Positions 1 through 8,686 of a DNA stretch of 64,000 bases are shown in pieces. The stretch covers positions 124,001-188,000 of the forward strand of contig NZ_LLZI01000112.1 in assembly GCF_001509485.1 (NCBI RefSeq), written 5' to 3'. Origin of the DNA: Streptomyces sp. NRRL F-4489. GTDB taxonomy: Bacteria > Actinomycetota > Actinomycetes > Streptomycetales > Streptomycetaceae. The stretch's first letter is position 1. Each line of letters begins with the position of its first letter. The position numbers and the translations under genes are program-made. The notes under the pieces are model-generated. The model saw only the letters and a program-made list of their open reading frames with translations, searched no databases and had not been told where the DNA came from.

Positions 1-203
1 ACGGCGGCCCGGACGACGGCCATGACCACGACGGCGATCACGGGCACGACGGGGATCACGGGCACGACGGCGGCCCGGACGGTCACGGTGACGGCCAGGA
101 GGACGGCGGTCACGGCGGGCCCGGGGACCACGGCGATCACGGCGATCACGGCGATCACGGTGGCGGCGGATTCCACGGGGGCGGCGGATTCCACGGCGGC
201 TGA
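1..203 (+). CDS. C-terminus of a His/Asp/Gly-rich protein (5'-truncated)
   Basis: This is the last 66 codons of a gene that enters from the left edge, ending at a TGA at 201-203. In this frame the residues are almost only Gly, Asp and His (14 His and 15 Asp), arranged as GDH and GHDGDH repeats, with the terminal motif GGGGFHGGGGFHGG. Such tails are typical of proposed metal-binding extensions, but the catalytic or folded part lies outside the window. The forward frame shared with Thr/Ala codons and the reverse frame rich in Val/Ala are also open. The frame was chosen because of the regular G/D/H composition and the clean stop. No function is assigned. Confidence 0.5.
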   Translation, partial: GGPDDGHDHDGDHGHDGDHGHDGGPDGHGDGQEDGGHGGPGDHGDHGDHGDHGGGGFHGGGGFHGG

Positions 204-234
204 CGCCCGGCCCACCGCCCGGCCCACCGCCCGG

Positions 235-618
235 CTATTCCTCCACGGCCCTGACCGCGGACGTGGCACCGGCCGCCCCGTCGCGCCGGAGGCGGCCTGG
301 ACGGCGCCCGCGCAGGACGGCGAGGACAAACGCCAGCAGCCTCCGCACACCTCGGCGGGGACGGGCAGCGACCGGACCTGGAGCCGGTCCGGGGACCGGA
401 TCGGGTGCCGGGCGCCGGTCGTAAGCCGGGCCGGGATCAGCACCCGGTCCCGGCCCCGTCTCGGCCTGGGCCTGGTCCTGTGCCCGTGCCTTGGCCGGCA
501 CCGGCCGGGAGCCCTCGGGAACGGCCGGAGGCGCGGGCCGGGGCACGGAACGGGGGACGTTGCGGACGGCCTCGGCGCGGACGAGCGCGCCAAGGGCCGC
601 GAAGATGTCGGCGGGCAT
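235..618 (-). CDS. Small Pro/Arg/Ala-rich hypothetical protein
   Basis: A 127-residue protein starting MPADIFAALGALVRAEAVRNVP. The start was chosen because an AGGAG lies seven bases before this ATG, whereas the longer open frame has no such site. After a short amphipathic start it becomes rich in Pro, Ala, Arg and Gln, suggesting a disordered region, and a basic hydrophobic patch (RRLLAFVLAVLRGRR) follows near the C-terminus. It is not recognised as any family. The next gene on the same strand starts about 590 bases upstream, so the two may or may not be cotranscribed. Confidence 0.5.
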   Translation of the reverse strand: MPADIFAALGALVRAEAVRNVPRSVPRPAPPAVPEGSRPVPAKARAQDQAQAETGPGPGADPGPAYDRRPAPDPVPGPAPGPVAARPRRGVRRLLAFVLAVLRGRRPGRLRRDGAAGATSAVRAVEE

Positions 619-763
619 ACCGGAACTCCTGCGGTGAGAGTGCGTGGACGCTGACGGCGGCAGGCCGCGCCCGCCCGCCGGCCCCGCTGCCGCCAGGACG
701 GCAGGCAAACAGGACAACGGCAGGACGGGATGACAGGAAAGTCGGGAACGCGGCCGGGTCCGC

Positions 764-1204
764 TCAGCAGCGCAGCACGGTCACCCGGGTCAGGGATCCG
801 GCGGAGGCGGTGGGCAGTACGGCCCAGGGGGCGGCCTGCCCCGGCGCGGCCAGGGACTCCGGCCCGCCCGATTCCCGGACGGCCTTGCCGCTCGGCCCCG
901 TTGGGGCGTGCGGACGCAGATGGCAGGCCGTGGCGTGGCACAGCCGCCGGAAGCCGCTGCCCGGATGGCGCGGGTCCTCGCCGGAAGGTGTCAGTACGTG
1001 CGCCGGGGCCTCACAGGCGCGGTCCGCGGCGCCGGTGCGCTCCGGCTCCTCGGCGCGTACCGCGCAGATCCCGGCCGCGGCCGGCGCCGCGTCGGAGACG
1101 GCGGTGGTCAGCGCCGTGAACAGCAGGGCCAGCAGCACCAGGAACAGCACCGTGCGGCGGCCGCCGGTCGCGGCCGAGCGGCCCGGGCTGGCGGACTGGC
1201 GCAT
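764..1204 (-). CDS. Small single-pass membrane protein, function unknown
   Basis: A 146-residue protein beginning MRQSASPGRSAATGG. A GGGAG sits six bases before this ATG, which decides the start over an upstream one. Residues about 17-35 form one hydrophobic segment (VLFLVLLALLFTALTTAV), either a signal anchor or a signal peptide. The rest is predicted extracytoplasmic and contains five cysteines, which could form disulphides outside the cell. No family is recognised. Confidence 0.55.
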   Translation of the reverse strand: MRQSASPGRSAATGGRRTVLFLVLLALLFTALTTAVSDAAPAAAGICAVRAEEPERTGAADRACEAPAHVLTPSGEDPRHPGSGFRRLCHATACHLRPHAPTGPSGKAVRESGGPESLAAPGQAAPWAVLPTASAGSLTRVTVLRC

Positions 1205-1431
1205 GCGGGTCTCCCAACGCTCTTCCCGCTGGGGATTCCCCGGAGAAGAACCGGGCATTCAGGAGACACCGGAAACAGCGCACGATTCCACTCGTTCCGG
1301 CTACGCATCGCATATACGCCCTTAACTGCCCTCGCGCGCACGGCATCACCGGGAGCTACCCGCTCACCCGGTCACGCACCCGCCCGAAGCCACGCACCCA
1401 CCCGGTCACGCACCCACCCGGAGCCACGCGC

Positions 1432-2382
1432 TCACCCGGCCGCCGTCGCCCGGGCGAAGTGGTGCGAGAACCGCTCCAGCGGCTCGCCCTCCGCGCTCCA
1501 CGGCCACGGCGCCGCCACCCCGCCGGTGGCCCGCAGCGCGTTCGCCGCGTCGCCGGGCCGGCCGGCCTTGAGCAGCGCGTAGGCGAGCACGTTGAGATCG
1601 GCGAGTGCCTGGGCGTGGTGGAGGAAACCGGGGCTCGTCCAGTAGTGCGCCGCGTGGTCGAGGACGGCCACCGCGTCCGGGCGGCGCCAGAACTCGCCCG
1701 CCCCCAGGGCCGTCACACCGCCGGGAGTCATCGCGCGCTGGTGGCTGCGGACGAGGGCGGTCAGTTCCAGGCCGGCCGCCGGGGCGTTGGGCGGCATGGC
1801 GGTGCGGACGCTGTCGAGCAGGTCCAGCACCTGGCTGCTGGAGCCGCACTCGTCCGGGGAGAGGTAGCCCAGTGCCTGGAGATGGGCCTCGCGGTTCCAG
1901 GGGTCGCGGGCCTTGATCTCCCGCCAGATCGCGGAGAGTTCACCGGCCGGCCGCCGCTCCAGGCGGAGCAGCGCCAGGTAGAGGGTCCACGGGGTGGGGT
2001 CGGCGGGCAGCAGCTCGGCGGCCCGCCGGCAGGTCTCCCGGGTGGCGTCCAGGTCGATGTCGGGCCCCTGGCGGCCGGCCTGCAGCAGATCCGACCAGGC
2101 GTGCAGCAGCAGGGCGGCCGGGTCGTCCGGGTTGTGGCGCCGCCAGATGCCCGGGAGTCCGCGCCCCGCGGCCGCCGCGAGCACCCGCAGGCGGTGGGCC
2201 TTGCGGTCCCAGTCCTCCCCGGCCTCGTCGATGGTGTCCTTCAGCAGGGCCATGACAGCCGTATCGAGCGCCCCGCGGTCCCAGCACGTCTCCACGCGCC
2301 GCCGGACCCGTCCCAGCGCGGCATCGTCGAGTTCGGGCACCAAACGGGGACGGTTGCCTTTGCGGCGTCTGAAGACGGGCAT
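1432..2382 (-). CDS. TPR-like helical hypothetical protein
   Basis: A 316-residue protein with no signal peptide. It starts with a basic stretch (MPVFRRRKGNRPRL) and continues as alternating amphipathic helices with TPR-like signatures, such as AAELLPADPTPWTLYLALLRLERRP and DLNVLAYALLKAGRPGDAANALRATG. The repeated 'position, work, neighbours' helix pattern and Trp-rich turns resemble actinobacterial proteins of the DUF4034 type, but the match is only by eye. It is likely a cytoplasmic scaffold or housekeeping protein. About 220 bases upstream are empty apart from a short run of imperfect ACGTA-containing repeats. Confidence 0.65.
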   Translation of the reverse strand: MPVFRRRKGNRPRLVPELDDAALGRVRRRVETCWDRGALDTAVMALLKDTIDEAGEDWDRKAHRLRVLAAAAGRGLPGIWRRHNPDDPAALLLHAWSDLLQAGRQGPDIDLDATRETCRRAAELLPADPTPWTLYLALLRLERRPAGELSAIWREIKARDPWNREAHLQALGYLSPDECGSSSQVLDLLDSVRTAMPPNAPAAGLELTALVRSHQRAMTPGGVTALGAGEFWRRPDAVAVLDHAAHYWTSPGFLHHAQALADLNVLAYALLKAGRPGDAANALRATGGVAAPWPWSAEGEPLERFSHHFARATAAG

Positions 2383-2603
2383 TCCGCGGTGGCCTTCCGG
2401 TGAGGGGACGGACGGAATTGGGGCATCCTAAAGGCGACGGTGTACCGCGGACATCACCGCCCGTACTCCGAGACACTACGTACGGAGACTACGTCAACGG
2501 CCACCGCCCCCGTCCAGATGTTCCAGGCAGCCTTCCCAGGAACCTTCGCTTCCGCGGGATGTCCTCCGCAGGCAGCCGTCCCAGGCACCTCCGCCGGGCC
2601 GGC

Positions 2604-3722
2604 TCAGCCGGTGTGCAGCACGCGGAAGCGAGCGGGGTCCGCCGGGTCCCGGTCGACGACCTGGACCGGCGCCCAGGCCCACTGCCGGACGCCGATGCCC
2701 GGTACGCGGGAGAAGCGGATCGGGCCGCGGGTCCCCTCGACCGCGATGTGCGGCCAGGCTCCGGCGATGCGCGCCCGTTCCGCGCCGTGCGCGCGCAGCA
2801 CCTCGGCGAGCACGGTGACCGTGTCGTAGCCCTCGAAGGCGACGAACGACGGTGCCTGGCCCAGCCGTTCGCGCAGGGCCGCCCCCACGCGCGCGCCGAG
2901 GGGGCCCAGGCACTCGGGCAGATAGCGCAGGAACGGGATCGCGGCGCCGTCGCCGCCCAGCAGCTCCGCCCACTCCGCGAACTCCGGCTGCCCGGCCGGG
3001 GCGCCCATCATGACCCCGGCGAGGCGCGGATCGCGGCGGACGGCCCGGACGATCGGCACGGCCGGCTCCGGGAGGCCGACCAGGAGCAGGAGGGCCGTCG
3101 CGCGGTTCTCGGCCAGCGCGTCGCACACGGCCGCGGGCGTGAGCGCGTCCGGGTCGAGTGCGAGGACGGTGCCGCCGCGCGGCGCGAGGTGGTCCCGCAG
3201 AACGCGGGTGCCGGACGCCCAGTAGACGCTCTGCGCGGCCGCCACGGCGATACGGCGGTGGCCTGCGCCGAGGAGGAAGTCCCCGTAGATCCGCCAGCCG
3301 TGGGACTGCGCGGGGGCCAGGCGCGCGACCCACTCCGTCGGCTGCTCGGTGAGCGCGTCGAGCACCGCCGACGAGCAGAGGAACGGCAGGCCGAGCGCGT
3401 CGGCCCGGGCAGCGGCGGCGCGGGCGACGACGCTGTGGTACTCCCCCACCACGGCGGCCGCGCCCAGGCGGGCCAGGTCGTCCACCGCCGCCGCGGCCTG
3501 CCCCGGATCGGCCGCGGTGTCCCGGACCAGCAGCTCAAGCGGTCTGCCGAGGATGCCGCCGGCGTCGTTGGCCTCGCGGACCGCCAGTTCCAGTCCGGCG
3601 AGCAGATGCCGGCCGGCCTCGACCCAGCCGGGCCGGGTCAGCGGGACGAGCGCGCCGATCCGGAGGGCGGACCCGTCAGTCCGCTCCCGTTCCGCTCCTG
3701 CTGGTGTGGGTGGCGTAGGCAT
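2604..3722 (-). CDS. Leu/Ile/Val-binding-like periplasmic-binding-fold protein without signal peptide
   Basis: A 372-residue protein of the type I periplasmic-binding fold. The N-terminal lobe reads ALRIGALVPLTRPGWVEAGRHLLAGLELAVREANDAGGILGRPLELLVRDT, the characteristic start of branched-chain amino-acid and amide receptors, followed by an AAVVGEYHSVV hinge segment and a C-terminal FEGYDTVTVLAEVLRAHG. Transport receptors of this family normally carry a signal peptide or lipobox. Here the open frame begins only about 20 polar residues before the fold, and no permease or ATPase gene is adjacent. A cytoplasmic ligand sensor, like AmiC, is therefore a reasonable alternative to a transporter subunit. 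Confidence 0.7.
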   Translation of the reverse strand: MPTPPTPAGAERERTDGSALRIGALVPLTRPGWVEAGRHLLAGLELAVREANDAGGILGRPLELLVRDTAADPGQAAAAVDDLARLGAAAVVGEYHSVVARAAAARADALGLPFLCSSAVLDALTEQPTEWVARLAPAQSHGWRIYGDFLLGAGHRRIAVAAAQSVYWASGTRVLRDHLAPRGGTVLALDPDALTPAAVCDALAENRATALLLLVGLPEPAVPIVRAVRRDPRLAGVMMGAPAGQPEFAEWAELLGGDGAAIPFLRYLPECLGPLGARVGAALRERLGQAPSFVAFEGYDTVTVLAEVLRAHGAERARIAGAWPHIAVEGTRGPIRFSRVPGIGVRQWAWAPVQVVDRDPADPARFRVLHTG

Positions 3723-3896
3723 GCGTAGTCGTCTCCCGAGTGGCGATGCGGTTGGCGTGGGCGGGGCCGTGACCAGGGCCGACTCGCTGGATGAACGTCG
3801 GCGGCGCCGAGAGTAGCCGAGCCGCGTACGGCCGGCTCCGGCACCCCTCCTGCCTGGTCACGCGTGCCTGAGGACGCCTGCCTGAGCACCCGCACT

Positions 3897-3916
3897 CCTG
3901 AGTACCCGTACTCAGG
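3897..3916. promoter_or_regulatory. Perfect 8-bp inverted repeat between divergent genes
   Basis: CCTGAGTA-cccg-TACTCAGG, flanked by further CCTGAG copies, lies in the 255-base gap between the binding-protein gene on the minus strand and the small membrane protein on the plus strand. It could be an operator or an mRNA hairpin. No T-run follows it, so it is less likely to be a terminator. Confidence 0.35.
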
Positions 3917-3977
3917 CGCTCCGCGCACCGGCCCCGTCATGATCTGGCAGGGCAACCCCTGCGAGCTGGAGGAAATC

Positions 3978-4142
3978 ATGTCCGAACACCCACCGCCCGG
4001 AAGCGAAGGCCGGGCGCGGCGCTCGGGCTGGGCGATATTCGGCATCGTGCTCGCCGTGGTGCTGGCGCTCTGCGGACTCCTCGCGGTGGGATTCGCCGTC
4101 TTCTTGGTTGTGGGGCTGAACAACTGGGCGAGCACGAAATGA
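3978..4142 (+). CDS. 54-residue single-pass membrane protein
   Basis: The start at MSEHPPPGSEGRARRSG is supported by GGAGG six bases upstream. A single hydrophobic segment (residues about 19-46) is followed by NNWASTK. The stop overlaps the ATG of the UbiA gene (ATGA), so the two are translationally coupled and the small protein is made together with the prenyltransferase. No family is recognised. A role as a small partner of the membrane enzyme is inferred only from the overlap. Confidence 0.65.
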   Translation: MSEHPPPGSEGRARRSGWAIFGIVLAVVLALCGLLAVGFAVFLVVGLNNWASTK

Positions 4143-5215
4143 CGGTGGCGATGCGCGTACGGGCGCTGTTGATGGTGGTCCGACCTCCCGTGCTGGCCCT
4201 GCTGGCCATCTACACCGCGCTGGGCGTGACCAGCGGGAGCCCGGCGCACACCGCCGGCGCGCCGCCGCTGCTGACGACCGGTCAGGCGTTGGTGCCGGTC
4301 ATCGCGTTCCTGATGTTCTCGGTGGCCTGCAATGACGTGGCGGACGAACGGATCGACCGGATCAACCTGCCGGGCGACCGGCGCCGCCCGTTGGTCAGCG
4401 GTGGCATCGGGCCCAACGGCATGCGCGTCGTCGCGGTGGTGTGCGCGGTGGTGGCGCTCGCGGGCGGGCTGCTGGTGTCCCCGTGGGCCGCGGCAGTGAC
4501 CGCGGTCGGGCTGGCGATCAGCGCGGCGTACTCCCTGCGGCCGGTGCGGATCGCCGATCGCGGCGTCCTGGCCTCGCTGACGCTGCCGGCCTGCTATGTG
4601 GCGGTGCCGTTCCTGGTGGGCCGGCTGGCCGCGGGGGCGGAGGCGGGTGCCTGGGCCGGTGCCGGCGGCCGGCCGGGGGCGCGGGAGCTGTTGCTGCTGG
4701 CCGGGCTCTACGTCGGGTTCATCGGCCGGATCCTGCTCAAGGACTTCCGCGATGTGCGCGGTGACGCGCTGTTCGGCAAGCGGACGTTCCTGGTCCGGCA
4801 CGGCCGCGTACCGACCTGCCGGCTGAGCGCGGTGTGCTGGACGCTGGGTTCGGCGCTGCTGGTCGCGGGCGCGCCCGGCGGCCCGGCACCCGCCTTCGTC
4901 ACGACGATCGCCGCTCAACTGGCCGTCGTACTCTGGCTGTTGCGGCGTATCGCGCACGAGACGCACCCGCACCGCGAGGAGTTGCTGATCTGCGCCGCCG
5001 CCATCGTCGGGCGCGGGGTGATGACCGTCACGCTGGCCCAGCTCTCCATGGGGCCGCTGCACTGGTCCGCGTGGGGCCAGACCGCCGTACTCGCCGCCCT
5101 GGTGGTGCTGACGCTCGGGCAGACCTGGACGATGGTGCGGTACGGCCCCGGCGGCCGCCGCCGCTACGTACCGGCACGCTACCGGCAGGACGAGCGGGAA
5201 ACGGCGGCGGCCTGA
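4139..5215 (+). CDS. UbiA-family prenyltransferase
   Basis: A 358-residue polytopic membrane protein. It has both aspartate-rich motifs of the UbiA superfamily: CNDVADERIDRINLPGDRRRPL near residues 63-85 and KDFRDVRGDALFGKRTF near 200-217, which bind the Mg-prenyl diphosphate. About eight to nine hydrophobic helices are visible. UbiA enzymes transfer an isoprenoid chain to an aromatic or other acceptor. The acceptor cannot be read from the sequence. It overlaps the 54-residue membrane protein upstream and is followed 49 bases later by a quinone oxidoreductase, which hints at redox-lipid or prenylated-aromatic metabolism. No known quinone pathway gene is nearby. Confidence 0.85.
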   Translation: MTVAMRVRALLMVVRPPVLALLAIYTALGVTSGSPAHTAGAPPLLTTGQALVPVIAFLMFSVACNDVADERIDRINLPGDRRRPLVSGGIGPNGMRVVAVVCAVVALAGGLLVSPWAAAVTAVGLAISAAYSLRPVRIADRGVLASLTLPACYVAVPFLVGRLAAGAEAGAWAGAGGRPGARELLLLAGLYVGFIGRILLKDFRDVRGDALFGKRTFLVRHGRVPTCRLSAVCWTLGSALLVAGAPGGPAPAFVTTIAAQLAVVLWLLRRIAHETHPHREELLICAAAIVGRGVMTVTLAQLSMGPLHWSAWGQTAVLAALVVLTLGQTWTMVRYGPGGRRRYVPARYRQDERETAAA

Positions 5216-5264
5216 GCCGGCGAGAGCGGGCAAGGCAGGAGAGCGGGAGAGGAGCTAGGGCACG

Positions 5265-6221
5265 ATGCGGGCAGTGGTGATCGACGGCAGGGGCGGCTTC
5301 CACCTCGCGCGGCGCGCCGATCCGGTGGCCGGGCCCGGCCAGGTGGCGGTGCGGGTGCACGCGGCGGGGCTCAACGCGGCCGACCTTCAGCAGGCCCGGG
5401 GCGACTACCCGGCACCGCCGGGCTGGCCCGCCGACATCCCCGGGCTGGAAATCGCCGGCGAGGTCGAACAGGTCGGGGCCGGGGTCACCGGGGTGCGCGC
5501 CGGCGACCGGGTGATGGCCCTCGTGGGCGGTGGTGGGCATGCCGAACGGATCGCGGTCCCCGCCGACCTGCTGCTGCCGGTGCCTGCGGGGTTGTCCTGG
5601 CGGGCGGCGGCGGGTTTCCCGGAGGCGTTCAGCACTGCCTGGGACGCGCTGGTCGTCCAGGCAGGGGTCCGCGCGGGAGACCGGGTGCTGGTGACCGGCG
5701 CGGCGGGTGGGGTCGGGACGGCCATGGTGCAGGTGGCCGCCCTCTCCGGCGCCCGGGTGGTGGCGAGTGTGCGCAGGGCCGAACTGCACGCCCGGGTACG
5801 GGAATTGGCGCCCGCCGGCAGCGTCGTCGAGGTGGTGGCCCCCGGGCAGGAGGGCGGCCAGGCACCGTACGACATCGTGGTGGAGCTGGTCGGCGGGGAG
5901 GAGTGTCTGCGGCGGGTCGAACTGCTGCGGACCGGCGGGAAGATCCTCGTGGTGGGGGTGCAGGGCGGGGCGGTGGCGCCGTTGCGGATGTTCGATCTGA
6001 TGCTTGCGCGCGCTCAGCTGATCGGCACCACCATCCGGGGCCGCTCCCCCGCCGAGAAGGCGGTCCTCGCGGCCACGGTCCGCGCGGGCGTCGTCCCGTT
6101 GCTGGCCCAGGGACGGCTGCGGGTGCCGGTCGACGCGGCGTTCCCGCTCGACCGCTACTCCGGCGCGTACGCCCGGCTGGCCGGCCCGGGGAAGTTCGGC
6201 AAGGTGGTCATGCTGCCCTGA
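5265..6221 (+). CDS. NADPH:quinone oxidoreductase-like MDR protein
   Basis: A 318-residue medium-chain dehydrogenase/reductase of the QOR type. The N-terminal GroES-like domain reads VRVHAAGLNAADLQQARGDYP and PGLEIAGEV. The Rossmann domain has VLVTGAAGGVGTAMVQVAALSGARVVAS, the AAGGVG nucleotide-binding loop. Zinc ligands of true alcohol dehydrogenases are absent, as expected for quinone oxidoreductases. An AGGAG about 25 bases before the ATG is too far to be the binding site, and the nearer GGAG is weak. It follows the UbiA gene on the same strand and could act on the same product, which is inference. Confidence 0.85.
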   Translation: MRAVVIDGRGGFHLARRADPVAGPGQVAVRVHAAGLNAADLQQARGDYPAPPGWPADIPGLEIAGEVEQVGAGVTGVRAGDRVMALVGGGGHAERIAVPADLLLPVPAGLSWRAAAGFPEAFSTAWDALVVQAGVRAGDRVLVTGAAGGVGTAMVQVAALSGARVVASVRRAELHARVRELAPAGSVVEVVAPGQEGGQAPYDIVVELVGGEECLRRVELLRTGGKILVVGVQGGAVAPLRMFDLMLARAQLIGTTIRGRSPAEKAVLAATVRAGVVPLLAQGRLRVPVDAAFPLDRYSGAYARLAGPGKFGKVVMLP

Positions 6222-6290
6222 CGGCGCCGCCAGGCCGACAGGCCCGTGGGGCCCGCCCGGTGCGGCTGGCTGTCAGCATTCAGGCGGGCC

Positions 6291-8450
6291 TCAGTGGATG
6301 ACTGGGGCTTCGCCCGGGGTCAGGCGGGCGTAGCGCACCGGGCCGGGGAGAGGCGTGCCGCCCACCACCGGCGACCGCGCCGGGTCCGCGCCGAGGGCCA
6401 CCAGGACCCAGGTGCCGTCCGGGAAGCCGGCGGTGACCGTGACTCCCACGCCAACTACCTTACTACTAACGGCTGTTGGCCCCTCGACGGTGCAGTGGAC
6501 GTCCGGTGGTGCGGGGTCGGCGCCCCGGCCGGTGAGGGCGATCAGGGCGGCGTGCACGGTCCGTTCGGTGGTCCGCCGGGCGGTGGCGTACGGGACGGCC
6601 GAGTGGGGGCCGTAGGCGCTGCCGTCCGCCACGGCCGCGACCGCCACCGCGGTGTGGCCGGCCAGCGAGACGAACGTGCTGGTCAGACCGGAGTCGGTGA
6701 CCGCTTCCGCCCGGCGCTCGCCGGTCCGGGTGCGCGGCGGCCGGGCGTCCGCGACCTGCCAGCCGCTGTCGTGGACGGACAGGCCGGCGGGCGCCTGGAC
6801 CAGGTGGACGCGGAGTTCGAAGGCGCCCCAGAACACCGCGGCGGTCTCGATACGGGCCCCGGGCTGCGATCGGCCGGGGCCGTACCAGACCGGCCGGTGC
6901 CAGGACGCCGCGTAGCGGTCCAGGACGCGCAGGCGGTGGATGCGGGTGCGGCCCGACAGGCCCAGTTCCGGGTGGAGGAGTCCGATGTGGTTGTCGACGG
7001 CGGGGAAGGGCCGCCGGTCAGCGCGGTCGTCAGCGGCGTCGTGGCGGCGGTATGGGTGGTACGGGCCGGTGGCTGTGGAGTAGGCGAGCCGGGCGTAGTG
7101 CGGGTCCCCGGGCGTGCGGTCCGGCGGCCAGGCATCCCCCGTTCCGCCTCGACCGGTCCCGAGGCCGGTCCCCCGGTCGGCCCAGCGGCCCGGCCCCCGG
7201 GTATCGCCCGCCTGGTTGTCGCTGCCGTGGTTGAGCAGCCGGACGATGCCGTCCGCGCGGGTCGCGGAGAGCAGGAAGCCGGGAACGGGCAGTGCCTGGA
7301 CGCGGTCGCCGCGTTCGACGGGCAGTGGCTCCTCGCGCGCGGTCCAGCACGGGTGGCCGGCCGGCAGCAGCAGGCCGAGGAAGCCTTTGGCGAGCCAGTA
7401 CGGGGATCCGGGGCCGGAGTAGCCCTGCACCATGGGCGGGTACGGCCCGTACCAGCCGAGGGTGGCGATGCCGTGCCGGTCGCGGAAGCCGCGGTCGGTG
7501 AAGTGCCGTAGCGCGCCGCTGGCCAGGCGCCTGGTCTGGCCGGGGCTCAGCGGGGTGGCGTCCGCCAGGGCGCCCATCCAGGGAGCGGCGACGGCCGCGA
7601 AGCGGTAGATCAGCGAGCGTCCCTGGTGCATCGGCGCGCCGTCCGCGCCGAAGAACAGCGCGAAGTCGGCGAGGAAGCGGCGCAGTCGGGCGGTGTACGC
7701 GGGCAGGCGGTCCGCCGCGCGGGCACCGGCCATCCGGGCCCAGAGGAGGGGGTACAGGTGCAGCGCCCAGCCGTTGTAGTGGTCGAAGTGGTCAGCGGTG
7801 CGCGGGTCGCCGCCGTCGCGGTACCAGCCGTCGCCCGCAGAGAACTCCTCGATCCGCGCCAGGTCGGCGGCCATCTCGGCGCGGTCGTGGGCGGCGCCCG
7901 CGCTCGCCAGGAACTCCCCCACGATCACCCGGAACAGGTGCCAGTTGTTATCGGGTATCCGCAGCCCCCAGACACCCTGCAACCAGTCGGCGACCTGCTC
8001 CCGTACGACGGCGGGGAGGTGGTCCCACAGCCAGGGCCGGGTGAGGTGGAGGCCGAGGGCGAGCGAGCACGCCTCGACGAGTGTCTGGCGGCAGCCCTGG
8101 CCGAGGGCCGGCCAGGCTTCCGGGTGCCTGGGATCGGTCCCGGCGCGCAGACCCGCCGCGTACGCCTCGATCAGCCCGGCCGGCGCCTCCCCACCGCAGC
8201 CGGCGGCACGGAACGCCAGTAGCAGGAAGGTGCGGGCGAAGCCTTCGAGGTGGTCGGAGTCGGGGCCGGAGGACGAGGGGCGGCCCGGCAGCATGATCCG
8301 CGCGCCGGACGGCGAGGCGAACCGCCGTACATCGGTGAGGAGTTGGTCGGCGAGGGCCAGCCAGTGCGCGCGGCCGTAGCCCGTGAAGGGGGACAGTGCG
8401 CGGTCCTCGGGCGGCAGCGGCGGCGCTCCGCCTCCGTACGTCTCCGGCAT
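6291..8450 (-). CDS. DUF2264 domain protein
   Basis: A 719-residue protein. The N-terminal two thirds match the DUF2264 pattern: SPFTGYGRAHWLALADQLL, PGRPSSSGPDSDHLEGFARTFLL, IPDNNWHLFRVIVGEFL and WYRDGGDPRTADHFDHYNGWALHLYPLLWAR. This resembles the alpha/alpha toroid seen in polysaccharide lyases and unsaturated glucuronyl hydrolases. The C-terminal third is beta-rich. The start at MPETYGGGA was chosen because GAGG lies just upstream. There is no signal peptide, so it probably acts in the cytoplasm on imported sugars. The substrate is unknown. It is divergent from a secreted phosphatase. Confidence 0.75.
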   Translation of the reverse strand: MPETYGGGAPPLPPEDRALSPFTGYGRAHWLALADQLLTDVRRFASPSGARIMLPGRPSSSGPDSDHLEGFARTFLLLAFRAAGCGGEAPAGLIEAYAAGLRAGTDPRHPEAWPALGQGCRQTLVEACSLALGLHLTRPWLWDHLPAVVREQVADWLQGVWGLRIPDNNWHLFRVIVGEFLASAGAAHDRAEMAADLARIEEFSAGDGWYRDGGDPRTADHFDHYNGWALHLYPLLWARMAGARAADRLPAYTARLRRFLADFALFFGADGAPMHQGRSLIYRFAAVAAPWMGALADATPLSPGQTRRLASGALRHFTDRGFRDRHGIATLGWYGPYPPMVQGYSGPGSPYWLAKGFLGLLLPAGHPCWTAREEPLPVERGDRVQALPVPGFLLSATRADGIVRLLNHGSDNQAGDTRGPGRWADRGTGLGTGRGGTGDAWPPDRTPGDPHYARLAYSTATGPYHPYRRHDAADDRADRRPFPAVDNHIGLLHPELGLSGRTRIHRLRVLDRYAASWHRPVWYGPGRSQPGARIETAAVFWGAFELRVHLVQAPAGLSVHDSGWQVADARPPRTRTGERRAEAVTDSGLTSTFVSLAGHTAVAVAAVADGSAYGPHSAVPYATARRTTERTVHAALIALTGRGADPAPPDVHCTVEGPTAVSSKVVGVGVTVTAGFPDGTWVLVALGADPARSPVVGGTPLPGPVRYARLTPGEAPVIH

Positions 8451-8505
8451 CGGATTCCTCACCTCGCATCGGCGGGCAACACGGCCCATTCACCGCACGT
8501 TCATG

Positions 8506-8531
8506 ACGATTCCGCGTAATTGAGGAATCGT
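8506..8531. promoter_or_regulatory. 8-bp inverted repeat upstream of the DUF2264 gene
   Basis: ACGATTCC-N10-GGAATCGT is a perfect inverted repeat 56 bases upstream of the DUF2264 start and about 155 bases upstream of the phosphatase start. It surrounds a relatively AT-rich core (gcgtaattga). It is a candidate operator for the divergent pair. The cognate regulator could be the LuxR-type protein encoded at 9358-10347, but nothing in the sequence proves that. Confidence 0.35.
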
Positions 8532-8686
8532 GCAAGGGCCGCGCACGCCCAATGCGGCCAGTGGCGCGGGATGGACAGGAACCGGCCGCGGATTCCGGTA
8601 GCAAGGACCCGTCGGCGCTTGTACAACGCAACCCGACCGCCGTACGGAGAAGGCATCGCGGCGGCGGGAAAAGGAGTGGTGGAACA

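Noticed and set aside
22..654. A 210-codon Thr/Ala-rich frame at the left edge
   Set aside because: It runs through the G/D/H repeat in another frame and then over the gene on the opposite strand; no coherent domain.
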